A DNA stretch of 64,000 nucleotides from the NCBI GenBank assembly GCA_949317995.1, contig OX439045.1:3930174-3994173 (forward strand), in the 5' to 3' direction. How positions within the stretch are numbered: position 1 is the stretch's first letter; each line of letters begins with the position of its first letter. The translations under genes and the position numbers were made by a program. Of the stretch, positions 31,598-40,886 are shown piece by piece. The stretch comes from Acholoe squamosa. Lineage: Eukaryota > Annelida > Polychaeta > Phyllodocida > Polynoidae. The notes beneath the pieces were generated by a model. The model was not told where the DNA came from. It ran no database searches and saw nothing but the letters and a program-made list of their open reading frames with translations.

Positions 31598-34500
31598 TAA
31601 TGCCCTGACCTCAGGCCACTCATAGAGGTCGATGGGCCTTACTATATATATAGCAAGGTGTTGAGGATGCTATGTATCTTCAACCTCATATTGAAGGTAG
31701 AGGAACCTGCTGCCAAATAGAAGCTTTCTGTACAATTATGATATTTGTAGGTATATTTGACCACCTTTAACAATATGATCCATTTTCATGATAATTAACC
31801 ATGTGTGTACCCTTGTAACCAGGTGGGATCACCTATAATTATATAGATACTGTAGCTCTATGCTCATTTGAACAGTAGAGTACAAACCATACTATGGGGG
31901 AGGTACGACTGGGCACTATTTAGCCAATGTAGTATAGGTGCCTGGCCTGTACGACTGGGTGCTGTGAATTCATAGTGGTCTGTATGAAGCCAGCAGTTGA
32001 ATACATAGCAGGGCCTATTTTGAGGTCTGTACTGTAGCTCACTATGTAGTCATTGCTATGGAGCCATTTCATACACCTCCCACTACGATCTGTGGGTGTC
32101 CTGTCGTGGACACTATTGAAACAAGGTCCTGAGGGGCTCGCTATATTGGAAAAGCCCTTTCCTTACATTATCCAAAAAAAAAAGAAGTTTGGATTAGGAA
32201 AAATTAACCCTAGCTGTTATATGATAAGAGTATGTCATCATCTGTATGCTAATGCACTAAAGAAGTTCTGTGTGTTAACATTATACCAGGTTCAAACCGA
32301 CTGTCTGACAGTGCATTGCGGCGTGCATGTTACACCGTGAGGTTCCTGTTCGCCGACCGTCCTGAGGTTAGACAGGCGTACTACAAGGCCTACGGACGCT
32401 TCGCATTAATGGCCACCACAGAGGTATGGTATCTAGCTTAATAATGGTTAAAGTAAGAACACTACATTAGAGTGGAAAGTTGATGATTAGCTTTATCGCA
32501 TGTAGTTATGAGCCATAAAGCTGTTGGTAATGCTATCATGTTGATGCTTGCTCTATTGACTAATATATACTGTCACTAGCTGTTGGGGTTGTGTGATACT
32601 ATATGCATTTCTGGAGCTGGAAGGTGGCAAAGGAACCTCAGCATTTCTTAAAATTGACAATGGAAAAGGCATTGGCAAATGGAGGCGGAAACACAAGAAT
32701 TTCTTAAAATCAATAGGAAAGACTTAAAAATTGAAAACAGTCAAGGGGACCCACATTGAATACCACTTTCCTGCTTTTATTAACAATAACCAGCACACTG
32801 ATTAAGTATTTGATTACCTGACAGGTGACCACAAACATACCAGAACACAGAGACATGGGGGCGGGTTGGGACCAGCGAGCCCGCGGACTGGGTGCCACCC
32901 TTGGTAGACCGGTGTCTACTGGGGGAGAGGAGAACGCACTGTGTCTACCCCGTGAACAGGATAGGTACAGGTATGGAAATTATCAATCAATTTAAACATG
33001 TGATCTTCCCTTTTGGCTGTCATAGCATTTTGGGAGCTCATTGTCCCTTATGATCATACTGTGAAATTTTTGGGCTAGCCCATGTGTGCCCAAGGTGGCT
33101 GCCCTGTCATTTACCAGCATTAACCCATTTGGGCCAGCCCGAATGCCCAGAGGAATCCCATCTGGGTCCCATGTGGTTGCGCTGGCTGGGTCTGTACTTG
33201 AAGCAAGTAATTACAGTAGTTTCACATAAGGCAGTGCCTTTGTGAGGACATCTTTGGCTGATGGTGGCCATCTTGTCTACAAAGTGTATCTCATTTCTAT
33301 TTTGCATCTCAAAGTGGTTTTAAATAATGTGTAAGTGAGGAAATGCCTATTTGAGGATATCTATGGCTGATGGTGGCCATCTTGGCTTTTTCAGATTTTT
33401 CTTTTTCATTTTTGTCTTGCATCCCAAAGTGGTTTCATACAGATTTCAAGACAGGAAAAGAATGTAAAAAATAAAATATCAATTAAAATTGAATTTATTA
33501 AATATTTTCCATCTTTTTATCTTTGATGGGGGGGGGCGAAAGGAGTTAGATTGCTCAAATTCAAAACCGAATGTGATATTCTTGTTTCCCGTGATGAGTA
33601 CCATATTTTAGGATGGGGACTGCCTTCATAACTTTGTTAATAATAGAGAGGTTAAGATTTGCCTACTAGTAATATGCACTGCAACATCTAGCTTATCATT
33701 TCCTATCATTCTAGATGCACCCATTGCCACACACATAGCGATCTTAACCTCCCTGTTGTTTGTTCTCTAAAAGTGACATTTGGTTCCAGGGTAGAAGACA
33801 TCTTGCTGCATGAGTTCTCACATGGCTTAATGAATATGGGGAGGAACCTGACTGACCCGACCTTCCACCACCGCCTCATGACCCAGTACAACTACGCCCG
33901 CAGCTCCGGTCTCTGGGCTGGCACCTACGCACTCAGTACATATGAGGAATACTGGGTAAGGATCACGCTTTATTTCATGCTCATTTTTGATAGGATACAG
34001 AAGTCATATACACATAGTTGGATTTTTGGCCCTGTTTTGCTAGAAAATATTGGGCCTCTCAGCCTTTTGCTTTAAAACTTCATCATCACCTCCCATAGTT
34101 TTCAAAACCATTAACACATTATGGGCCGCTGATGCATTAATGCATCATGCCCATTGGTTGGCATGCTGCACCAATGAAGTGCTGGCGAGACTGCTCACCA
34201 GCACTTCATTGGTGCAGCATGATGACCAATGGACACGATGCACTCAAGCGGCCGTCAAAGGGTTAACCCTTTAAGGACTGTTCATGCAGGAATGGATCAG
34301 GGTAAGGACCTGATAAGCAACCCTGTGAAGGACACAGGGTGTGTACATATAATCACACCCCAGTCACGTGACTCTTTGATGATGTCAAAATGCTAGATTT
34401 GTCCAATAAGTTTCGATAATAACAATGCAATGTACGTGGTAATAACACTGCTGGGCGAAGTCAGAGTGCATTATCCTGAATGCTGCGTTCTGATTGGCTG

Positions 34501-36102
34501 ATTGACCATGCATTATATAGATGGATAATGCACTCCTGGTAAAGTAGGTCAACTTCATCTCACCATTAGACTTCACAATTGATATTCATGTGTTGTCAGG
34601 TGGCTGATGGGTGATTTCTCTGTGTTATAACGGGAATAATCCACTTGGTCATGGCTGTGGTCGTGCTCTAGACTGTAAGGCCCCTCAATGTCTCAACAGT
34701 CTAGAGCACTCCCACAGCCATACCCCATGCATTATTCCTTAATCAGTATCTAGCCTTTTCATTATTATGCAGAATAATTGCAGCTCTGGTGAGTTACTTG
34801 GGCTTCAGGGTTGGCAATTTCATGGATCATGACAACTGATGGCCATGCTGCATTTATACATAACATTATCCTTGATAGGTTGTTAAATTGGATTATATTC
34901 TTCCCCTAGGCTGAGGGAGCCCAGAACTTAATAGGTTGTTAAATTGGATAATATTCTTCCCCTAGGCTAAGGGAGCCCAGAGCTTGATAGGTTGTTCAAT
35001 TGGATTACATGTATATTCTTCCCCTAGGCTGAGGGAGCCCAGAGCTTCTTTGGTGTGAATGGCTACGCCAAGCCCCCAGATGGCATCCACAACCACATCA
35101 ACACCAATGAGAAGCTGCGGGGTTACGACCCGGGACTGTACAAAATACTACAGGAGACCTTCACATGTGGTAACAAGTACATCAAGCGCTGTGAGAAGAA
35201 CCGGGGTAAGACTAGGGCTCGATGAGTCAAATGATAGACAGATTTAGATGGGGCAGCGTTAGTAGTTTAGAGTTTATTTTCATAATTTGGACTCAATTTG
35301 TACTCAAAAATTTGGGGTATGCTCCCTCCTTTTGGGCCGCACCACCTTCTTTTCCAAATCCTGTATCTACCACTGGACAGGGAATTTGTTCCCCAACAAA
35401 TTGTGACATAATAACACATTATGATTATGACAAATTCTGGGTGGGCCTTGGGGGGATAAGTGGGGGTGCCCACCCACTTGGCCAAAAAACGTTTTTTTTT
35501 CAACGTTTGCAAACGTTTTTATTTAGTTCGGATAAAAAACGTTTTTAAAAAACAAAACATTTTTCATTCAGTTGAAAAAACATTTTTAAATATTTTTACA
35601 ACCAATTTTCAACCAAATAAAAACGTTTGCTTTTTTAACCAATTTTCAACCAAATGAAAACGTTTTTTTATTTATGTTTCTTTGACGTAAAAAAAAAATC
35701 TTTTAAAACTAAAATAAAAACGTTTTATAAGAACGTCAAAAAACGTTTGTTTTGACATTATTTTAACTTTTTAAAAAACGTTTCACAAACCAAATAAAAA
35801 CGTTATTTTAATGTTAAAATAACGTTTTTTTTTGCCAAGTGGGCAACCTTTGTGGTGGACTGATGACAACAAGATTCCATTGGTCATTCACCCCAGTCTA
35901 TGACCTTTATCCTGCAGATGCTGAGCAGAACCAGAGTTTGCGGATGGACTGTCAGGAGGGCGGTGGTGGCGGTGTGACCCAGCCTCCCGCTGGATGTACC
36001 GATTCCAACAGGAAGTGCCACGAGTGGGCTAAGCAGGGCGAGTGTGTGGAGAACGAACGCTGGATGCTGGCAAACTGTAGGAAGTCTTGTCATGTCTGTT
36101 AA
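29251..36102 (+). CDS. Secreted metalloprotease-like protein with C-terminal ShK domain (seven exons)
   Basis: Exons: 29251-29305, 30967-31194, 32290-32423, 32825-32970, 33790-33955, 35028-35205, 35918-36102. All have GT-AG borders and phases match throughout, giving 363 residues. Residues 1-18 (MLLTPLLCVLGTLLIGVQ) are a signal peptide. The middle contains NGLDYFYQKYTEAYGIPVLG, a helical block (YYKAYGRFALMATTEVTTNI) and the zinc-binding-type motif LLHEFSHGL (H-E-x-x-H). The LWAGTYALSTYEEYWAEGAQ block and GYDPGLYKIL follow. The last 40 residues form a six-cysteine ShK domain (CTDSNRKCHEWAKQGEC ... CRKSCHVC), joined by a glycine run. Secreted proteins of this layout are known from molluscs, cnidarians and amphioxus; the substrate is unknown. 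The protein is presumably extracellular, with the ShK module binding a partner or channel. The introns carry MITEs, a minisatellite and a triplicated acceptor. Confidence 0.92.
29336..29453. mobile_element. MITE family D, short copy
   Basis: GCTTGGCAAAAAACGTTTTT at the left and AAACGTTTTTATGCCAAGTG at the right. It is only about 118 bp, with most of the usual body missing. It lies in intron 1 of the metalloprotease gene, 46 bp before a full-length copy. Confidence 0.8.
29499..29847. mobile_element. MITE family D, full copy
   Basis: CCCACTTGGCAAAAAACGTT to ACGTTTTTCTGCCAAGTGGG, with many internal AAACGTTT palindromes and CAACCAATTTTCAACCAAA words shared with copies at 35472 and 56375. Confidence 0.88.
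30014..30203. repeat. 38-bp minisatellite, five units
   Basis: Unit AAGGCTGCCTTTGTCGGCCT then CGCCTTCAGATGGGAGAC, repeated five times with a few changes (GAGGGAGAC, CTTGCC). Because 38 is not a multiple of three, all three frames stay open and give repetitive false proteins. Located in intron 1 of the metalloprotease gene. Confidence 0.95.
31523..31594. repeat. (TA)n microsatellite, about 36 units
   Basis: An uninterrupted 72-bp TA run in intron 2 of the metalloprotease gene. Confidence 0.97.
33216..33450. repeat. Tandem duplication of about 115 bp in intron 4
   Basis: GGCTGATGGTGGCCATCTTG occurs in both copies (near 33250 and 33365). TTTTGCATCTCAAAGTGGTT and CTTGCATCCCAAAGTGGTTT follow at the same spacing. 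Diverged, non-coding. Confidence 0.7.
34107..34266. mobile_element. MITE family A, compact copy
   Basis: TTAACACATTATGGGCCGCT to AGCGGCCGTCAAAGGGTTAA. It contains a single long hairpin, CACCAATGAAGTGCTGGCGA / CACCAGCACTTCATTGGTGC. Intron 5 of the metalloprotease gene. Confidence 0.88.
34871..35043 (+). repeat. Tandem triplication of the exon-6 splice acceptor
   Basis: Three copies of a 56-62 bp unit (starting 34871, 34927, 34983). Each contains TTGATAGGTTGTTAAATTGG (with small changes) and then TTCTTCCCCTAG|GCTGAGGGAGCC. Candidate acceptors therefore end at 34909, 34965 and 35027. Only the third opens the true exon-6 frame: the first meets a stop after about ten codons and the second is out of frame with the downstream exon. 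Confidence 0.9.
35472..35843. mobile_element. MITE family D copy
   Basis: CCCACTTGGCCAAAAAACGT to ACGTTTTTTTTTGCCAAGTG. It lies in intron 6, ending only about 75 bases before the acceptor of the last (ShK) exon. Confidence 0.88.
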
Positions 36103-36118
36103 CACTGTCAGGGCACTT

Positions 36119-36385
36119 AGGGAGTGGTCATTATTTATCAACAGGGGGGGTGGTGGGTTTTCGCGCGGATGTGCGGAAATTTTTTACGCCCCCCCTCAAT
36201 GGCAGGCAAAATTTTTTGCGTCCCTCTTTGATCTATATTAGCGCGCGGGCTTTTTTGCTAAAAAGAGGGTGAATTTTTTTAGCCCCCCCCTCAAGAGGGG
36301 TCAAATTTTTTTAAGCCCCCCTCGGGAGAGGTCTGAAAATTTTACGCCCCCTCTCAAACCCACCACCCCCCCTGTTGATAAATAC
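36119..36385. mobile_element. MITE family E, copy 2, in the presumed 3' UTR
   Basis: Begins GGGAGTGGTCATTATTTATC only 16 bases after the metalloprotease stop codon and ends CCCCCCCTGTTGATAAATA. The middle repeats AAATTTTTT...GCCCCC words. Confidence 0.85.
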
Positions 36386-36387
36386 TA

Positions 36388-36689
36388 GACAGAACCAAAT
36401 GACCATGGTATATATTGTGGCCGATTCACCCTGAGGGGTGTTGTTTCCCTCCAAGGGCGAAGCCTGAGGGGGAGACAGCCGCCCAACGGGTGGATCGGCC
36501 ACAATGTACGACTCAGAGTTTATTTCATATTGAATTGATATTGAATTGCTTAAAATTACTAAGTTTAGCATCGAAACAGATCACGTGACCAGCAGGGTGG
36601 ATTGAGACATGTTATGCCACTGAGGGTGTGGCGTATGCCACTCTAGTGTTAAGTCTATGGAGAGTTGTTATTCACATGAAATAAAAACA
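36388..36689. mobile_element. MITE family F, copy 1 (diverged)
   Basis: Shares AGAACCAAATGACCATGGTA, the GGTGGATCGGCCAC palindrome arm and the end TTGTTATTCACATGAAATAA with the better copies at 49461 and 58141. It follows family E without a gap. Confidence 0.65.
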
Positions 36690-36822
36690 GGAGTGTACCA
36701 TGCCCATGGTCAGCACAGCCCATGCCAATGAAGCGCTGGTGAGACTGCTCATCAGCATGTCAATGGGGCATCATACCGAACCTCCAGGGGTGTATCAACC
36801 ACAAAGGAGCAGAATGATGCAT
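36690..36822. mobile_element. MITE family A half-copy next to the satellite
   Basis: CATGCCAATGAAGCGCTGGT / CATCAGCATGTCAATGGGGC is a worn form of the family hairpin. It is followed by CCGAACCTCCAGGGGTGTAT, the usual mid-element linker. The other half has been replaced by the satellite. Confidence 0.75.
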
Positions 36823-38182
36823 TCATGTATCATGACAACCAGTGGGCATGATGCATTGATGTATCATGACAACCAGTGGGCATGATGCATTCATGTATCA
36901 TGACAACCAGTGGGCATGATGCATTCATGTATCATGACAACCAGTGGGCATGATGCATTCATGTATCATGACAACCAGTGGGCATGATGCATTCATGTAT
37001 CATGACAACCAGTGGGCATGATGCATTCATGTATCATGACAACCAGTGGGCATGATGCATTCATGTATCATGATAACCAGTGGGCATGATGCATTGATGT
37101 ATCATGACAACCAGTGGGCATGATGCATTGATGTATCATGATAACCAGTGGGCATGATGCATTCATGTATCATGACAACCAGTGGGCATGATGCATTCAT
37201 GTATCATGACAACCAAGGGGCATGATGCATTCATGTATCATGACAACCAAGGGGCATGATGCATTGATGTATCATGACAACCAGTGGGCATGATGCATTG
37301 ATGTATCATGACAACCAGTGGGCATGATGCATTCATGTATCATGATAACCAGTGGGCATGATGCATTCATGTATCATGATAACCAGTGGGCATGATGCAT
37401 TCATGTATCATGATAACCAGTGGGCATGATGCATTCATGTATCATGATAACCAGTGGGCATGATGCATTCATGTATCATGATAACCAGTGGGCATGATGC
37501 ATTCATGTATCATGATAACCAGTGGTCATGATGCACTGATGTATCATGATAACCAGTGGGCATGATGCATTGATGTATCATGACAACCAGTGGGCATGAT
37601 GCATTGATGTATCATGACAACCAGTGGGCATGATGCATTCATGTATCATGACAACCAGTGGGCATGATGCATTCATGTATCATGACAACCAGTGGGCATG
37701 ATGCATTCATGTATCATGACAACCAGTGGGCATGATGCATTCATGTATCATGACAACCAGTGGGCATGATGCATTCATGTATCATGACAACCAGTGGGCA
37801 TGATGCATTCATGTATCATGATAACCAGTGGGCATGATGCATTGATGTATCATGACAACCAGTGGGCATGATGCATTGATGTATCATGATAACCAGTGGG
37901 CATGATGCATTGATGTATCATGACAACCAGTGGGCATGATGCATTCATGTATCATGACAACCAAGGGGCATGATGCATTCATGTATCATGACAACCAGTG
38001 GGCATGATGCATTGATGTATCATGACAACCAGTGGGCATGATGCATTGATGTATCATGACAACCAGTGGGCATGATGCATTCATGTATCATGATAACCAG
38101 TGGGCATGATGCATTCATGTATCATGACAACCAGTGGGCATGATGCATTCATGTATCATGACAACCAGTGGGCATGATACAT
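36823..38182. repeat. 34-bp satellite, 40 units
   Basis: Consensus unit in two parts: TCATGTATCATGACAACCAG then TGGGCATGATGCAT. Forty units in exact 34-bp register, with three recurring variants: TCATG/TGATG, GACAACC/GATAACC, CAGTGGG/CAAGGGG. Variants come in runs (seven successive GATAACC units around 37330-37560), as expected when blocks are copied together. Each unit holds an imperfect inverted repeat, ATGATGCAT / ATGTATCAT. Confidence 0.97.
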
Positions 38183-38325
38183 TGATACTGCACCTACAGG
38201 TCTTGTCACAAGACCTGCACCAAGAGAAGACCTGTACAAATGTCTGAAGCAGTAAGTTGTTCTTGTCTTTCTGGAGCTGACTTCTAAAATGTTGATGTGT
38301 TATTTTCTGAATATCTGTGATTGTG

Positions 38326-38331
38326 AATAAA
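38326..38331 (+). terminator. AATAAA hexamer beyond the satellite
   Basis: A possible poly(A) signal. A nearer AATAAA lies in MITE F at about 36680. Neither can be chosen as the metalloprotease 3' end without transcripts. Confidence 0.3.
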
Positions 38332-38339
38332 AGATTATT

Positions 38340-40541
38340 GTGAATCTAATCTACTTGTTATTGTACGAAGCACATTTTCATTACCCTCATACCCCTGTGC
38401 TTGTACAAGACTATCATCATAAGTCAACAAACTAAGTGTAATTCTGACTACAAATGATCTCCACATCACATAAATGTCATGTAAATATATAATAAAAAAA
38501 CCTTGGTGGCTTTTTGCTGGTCCACAAACATCCACCAAGTCCATTATCAATGTAATTAGGGAGAGGTAGGGAGAGGGGGCACAATGAAGCACTGGGCACG
38601 TTGAGCCACCAACTCCCATTTCTATTCCCTTTGGAGCTTTACATATGGAAGCCTACCACATGTTCCCCGTCTATAGACAATGCAAAGCACCAAAATTCCA
38701 TTTATTCTGGATGATAGGAAAAACATTATACATTTTTGAAGGATGTGCAACCGCAAAACTAACTTTTTTGAAGTATTTTTTTTTCATTGCTCACTCATCC
38801 CTATGCATAACTGACCTAATATCTAAGGGGAAGTCAAAGTATAGATATCAACATTGGGCTTTTAGCCAAATTGGAACAATGACAACCTTTTTCCTATTTA
38901 TCTCAAGTTGAATACTACAGCCCCATAGGTTAAACTAAGTACAACTGTATCACACACCCCAGTGTTATAACCCTTCCGCCTACCACACCGCTAGGTAGAT
39001 CATTGCAAATGATCAGATAACTAATGATGAAATGATAACTAATGCCAAATAAATACATTTTTGAACATTTCTGACAAAAATAACTTGAGATAAATACAAA
39101 GGAGCACTCGAATTGCTTCCCACTGGGGGTTATCACCCTCTGCTTTGCCTCATGTGATAACCCTCATTGGGGACCAACTCTCGTGCACCTTTGTTTACAG
39201 AGGCGGATCCAGGGGGGGTCCTAGGGGTCAGGACCTCCCCCCCCCTCTTGCTCCAGCCATAACATGTTCAAATGGGGGTCCCCCCCTTTGGGGCCATCCA
39301 AGATGTCCACTTTGTATACCCCCATTCATGACCCCGAATTGTACAATTTATGACTCTACAGTATCTAAAATTTATAAAATTTCCTCAAAATTTTCTACCG
39401 TGAGCCAATCCAGGAAAAGGAACCGTCATATTAAACATAGGCGATGCTTGGCTTAGGCCTATATAATAGGGATAGCATAGCATAAACCAGGTGAGCCTTA
39501 CAAGATGAGTTTGAGTGGTATAGGTTGGGGTACAGGAATGGGTCAGGGATGTAGGGTATAATTAGATTAGGGGTAATCTAACAAAAATCATCCCCAATGT
39601 GCACCAGTAACCACATAGGCATCGGGTGTGCCTTATGTGTGGTCCTCCAGATAATTTTGTATCAGATGTACATCCCATTTATTCATCACTTGGGACACAT
39701 CAAAATACTTTAAACAATGGGTTGCCATCTTCCTTTTGTGAAATTTCAAAGTTTACTTGATGGTAGGCTCCAATTCACTTTTAAATAAAACTATTAGATT
39801 CACACCAATATTTCAAAAGATTCCTTGGGGGAAGAGCTGTCAAAACTATACCAAAGTAAAATGGTATCAGGACATAAATTTGCATCCCTTGCCAATACCA
39901 AAATTTTAAATATAGGTTTGATGATTATGTTATAAGATCTTCATTGGGAATGACCCAAAACTCCCTTAATTACCAGTGCATAAACATACTCCTGAGGGTA
40001 CACCAAAATGCTTTAACAAATTCTTCAAAAAAAATTCCCAGGGGTGGGGGCAGGCCCCTACACCCCCTTAAGCATCATTATGTAAAAATACTACATACAC
40101 ATCTGAAGCTAGTTAAAGCCCTTGAACTCAATATTTTGACATCTATATTTGAAAATTTTCCTTGAGGGACCAACCCCCCCATAAAACCCCAAAAAGAAAT
40201 AGAATCATCGGGGTCAATTTAGGATGGATAAAGGATGATCAATAGAGCCCTAGACCACTTACTATGTCTATTGCTAAGCATTTTTTATTGGTGTTGCTAA
40301 GCAACCTAGAATAACGAGAAATGCTTAAAAGAAAAGACTACCATTTTTCATGTTGAGTTATTTTGGTAGTCACAAATTGCATCACAAGGTGACCGTGACG
40401 TCACTGACAAACCGAAAACATAATGAAGTTGCTACGGTATCTGCGCTCCCGGCCGCTACGTGGCAAGCAACTCCAAAAGACCTTTACTGTTCCTTAGTGC
40501 AATGTTCAGCAAGATTTGGGCCCTTTGGACTGTGATATCTT
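38340..40541. other. Intergenic stretch between metalloprotease and Toll-like receptor
   Basis: No gene seen. GGCGGATCCAGGGGGGGTCC at 39200 looks like the end of another repeat family. A fragment of foldback K (AGAAAAGACTACCATTTTTC) lies at about 40330-40380. Confidence 0.5.
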
Positions 40542-40800
40542 AACCCTTTAATGGCCTCTGGTGCATTAATGCATCATGCCCATTGGCATCATGATGCACC
40601 AATGAAGTGCTGGTGAGACTGCTCGCCAGTACTTCATAGGTGCATCATGCTGACCCTCCGGGATTTTATGTATCAACCCTGTAGGGTCGACATGATGCTC
40701 CAATGAAGTGCTGGTGGGCAGTCTTACTAGCACTTCATCGGTGCATCATGACGACTAATGGGCATGATGCACTCCTGCATCAGCAGCCTTTAAAGGGTTA
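40542..40800. mobile_element. MITE family A, complete copy upstream of the Toll-like receptor
   Basis: TTAACCCTTTAATGGCCTCT to AGCCTTTAAAGGGTTAAG, with two inner hairpins of the GAAGTGCTGG type. It ends 86 bases before the receptor ATG and 64 bases before a likely 3' splice site, so it lies in the promoter or a 5' UTR intron. Confidence 0.9.
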
Positions 40801-40843
40801 AGCATTATTGTTTCACAACTAGTGGTGATGTGGAAACATGTTC

Positions 40844-40866
40844 TTTTTTCCATTTGATCCTGTAGA
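40844..40866 (+). promoter_or_regulatory. Likely 3' splice site of a 5' UTR intron
   Basis: TTTTTTCCATTTGATCCTGT then AG is a good acceptor about 20 bases before the receptor start codon. It suggests a non-coding first exon further upstream. Confidence 0.5.
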
Positions 40867-40886
40867 AAACCATAGAAGATAGAAGG

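Noticed and set aside
36823-38182. Possible CRISPR array (about 40 regular repeats)
   Set aside because: Units are contiguous with no unique spacers and lie in animal DNA; it is a simple satellite.
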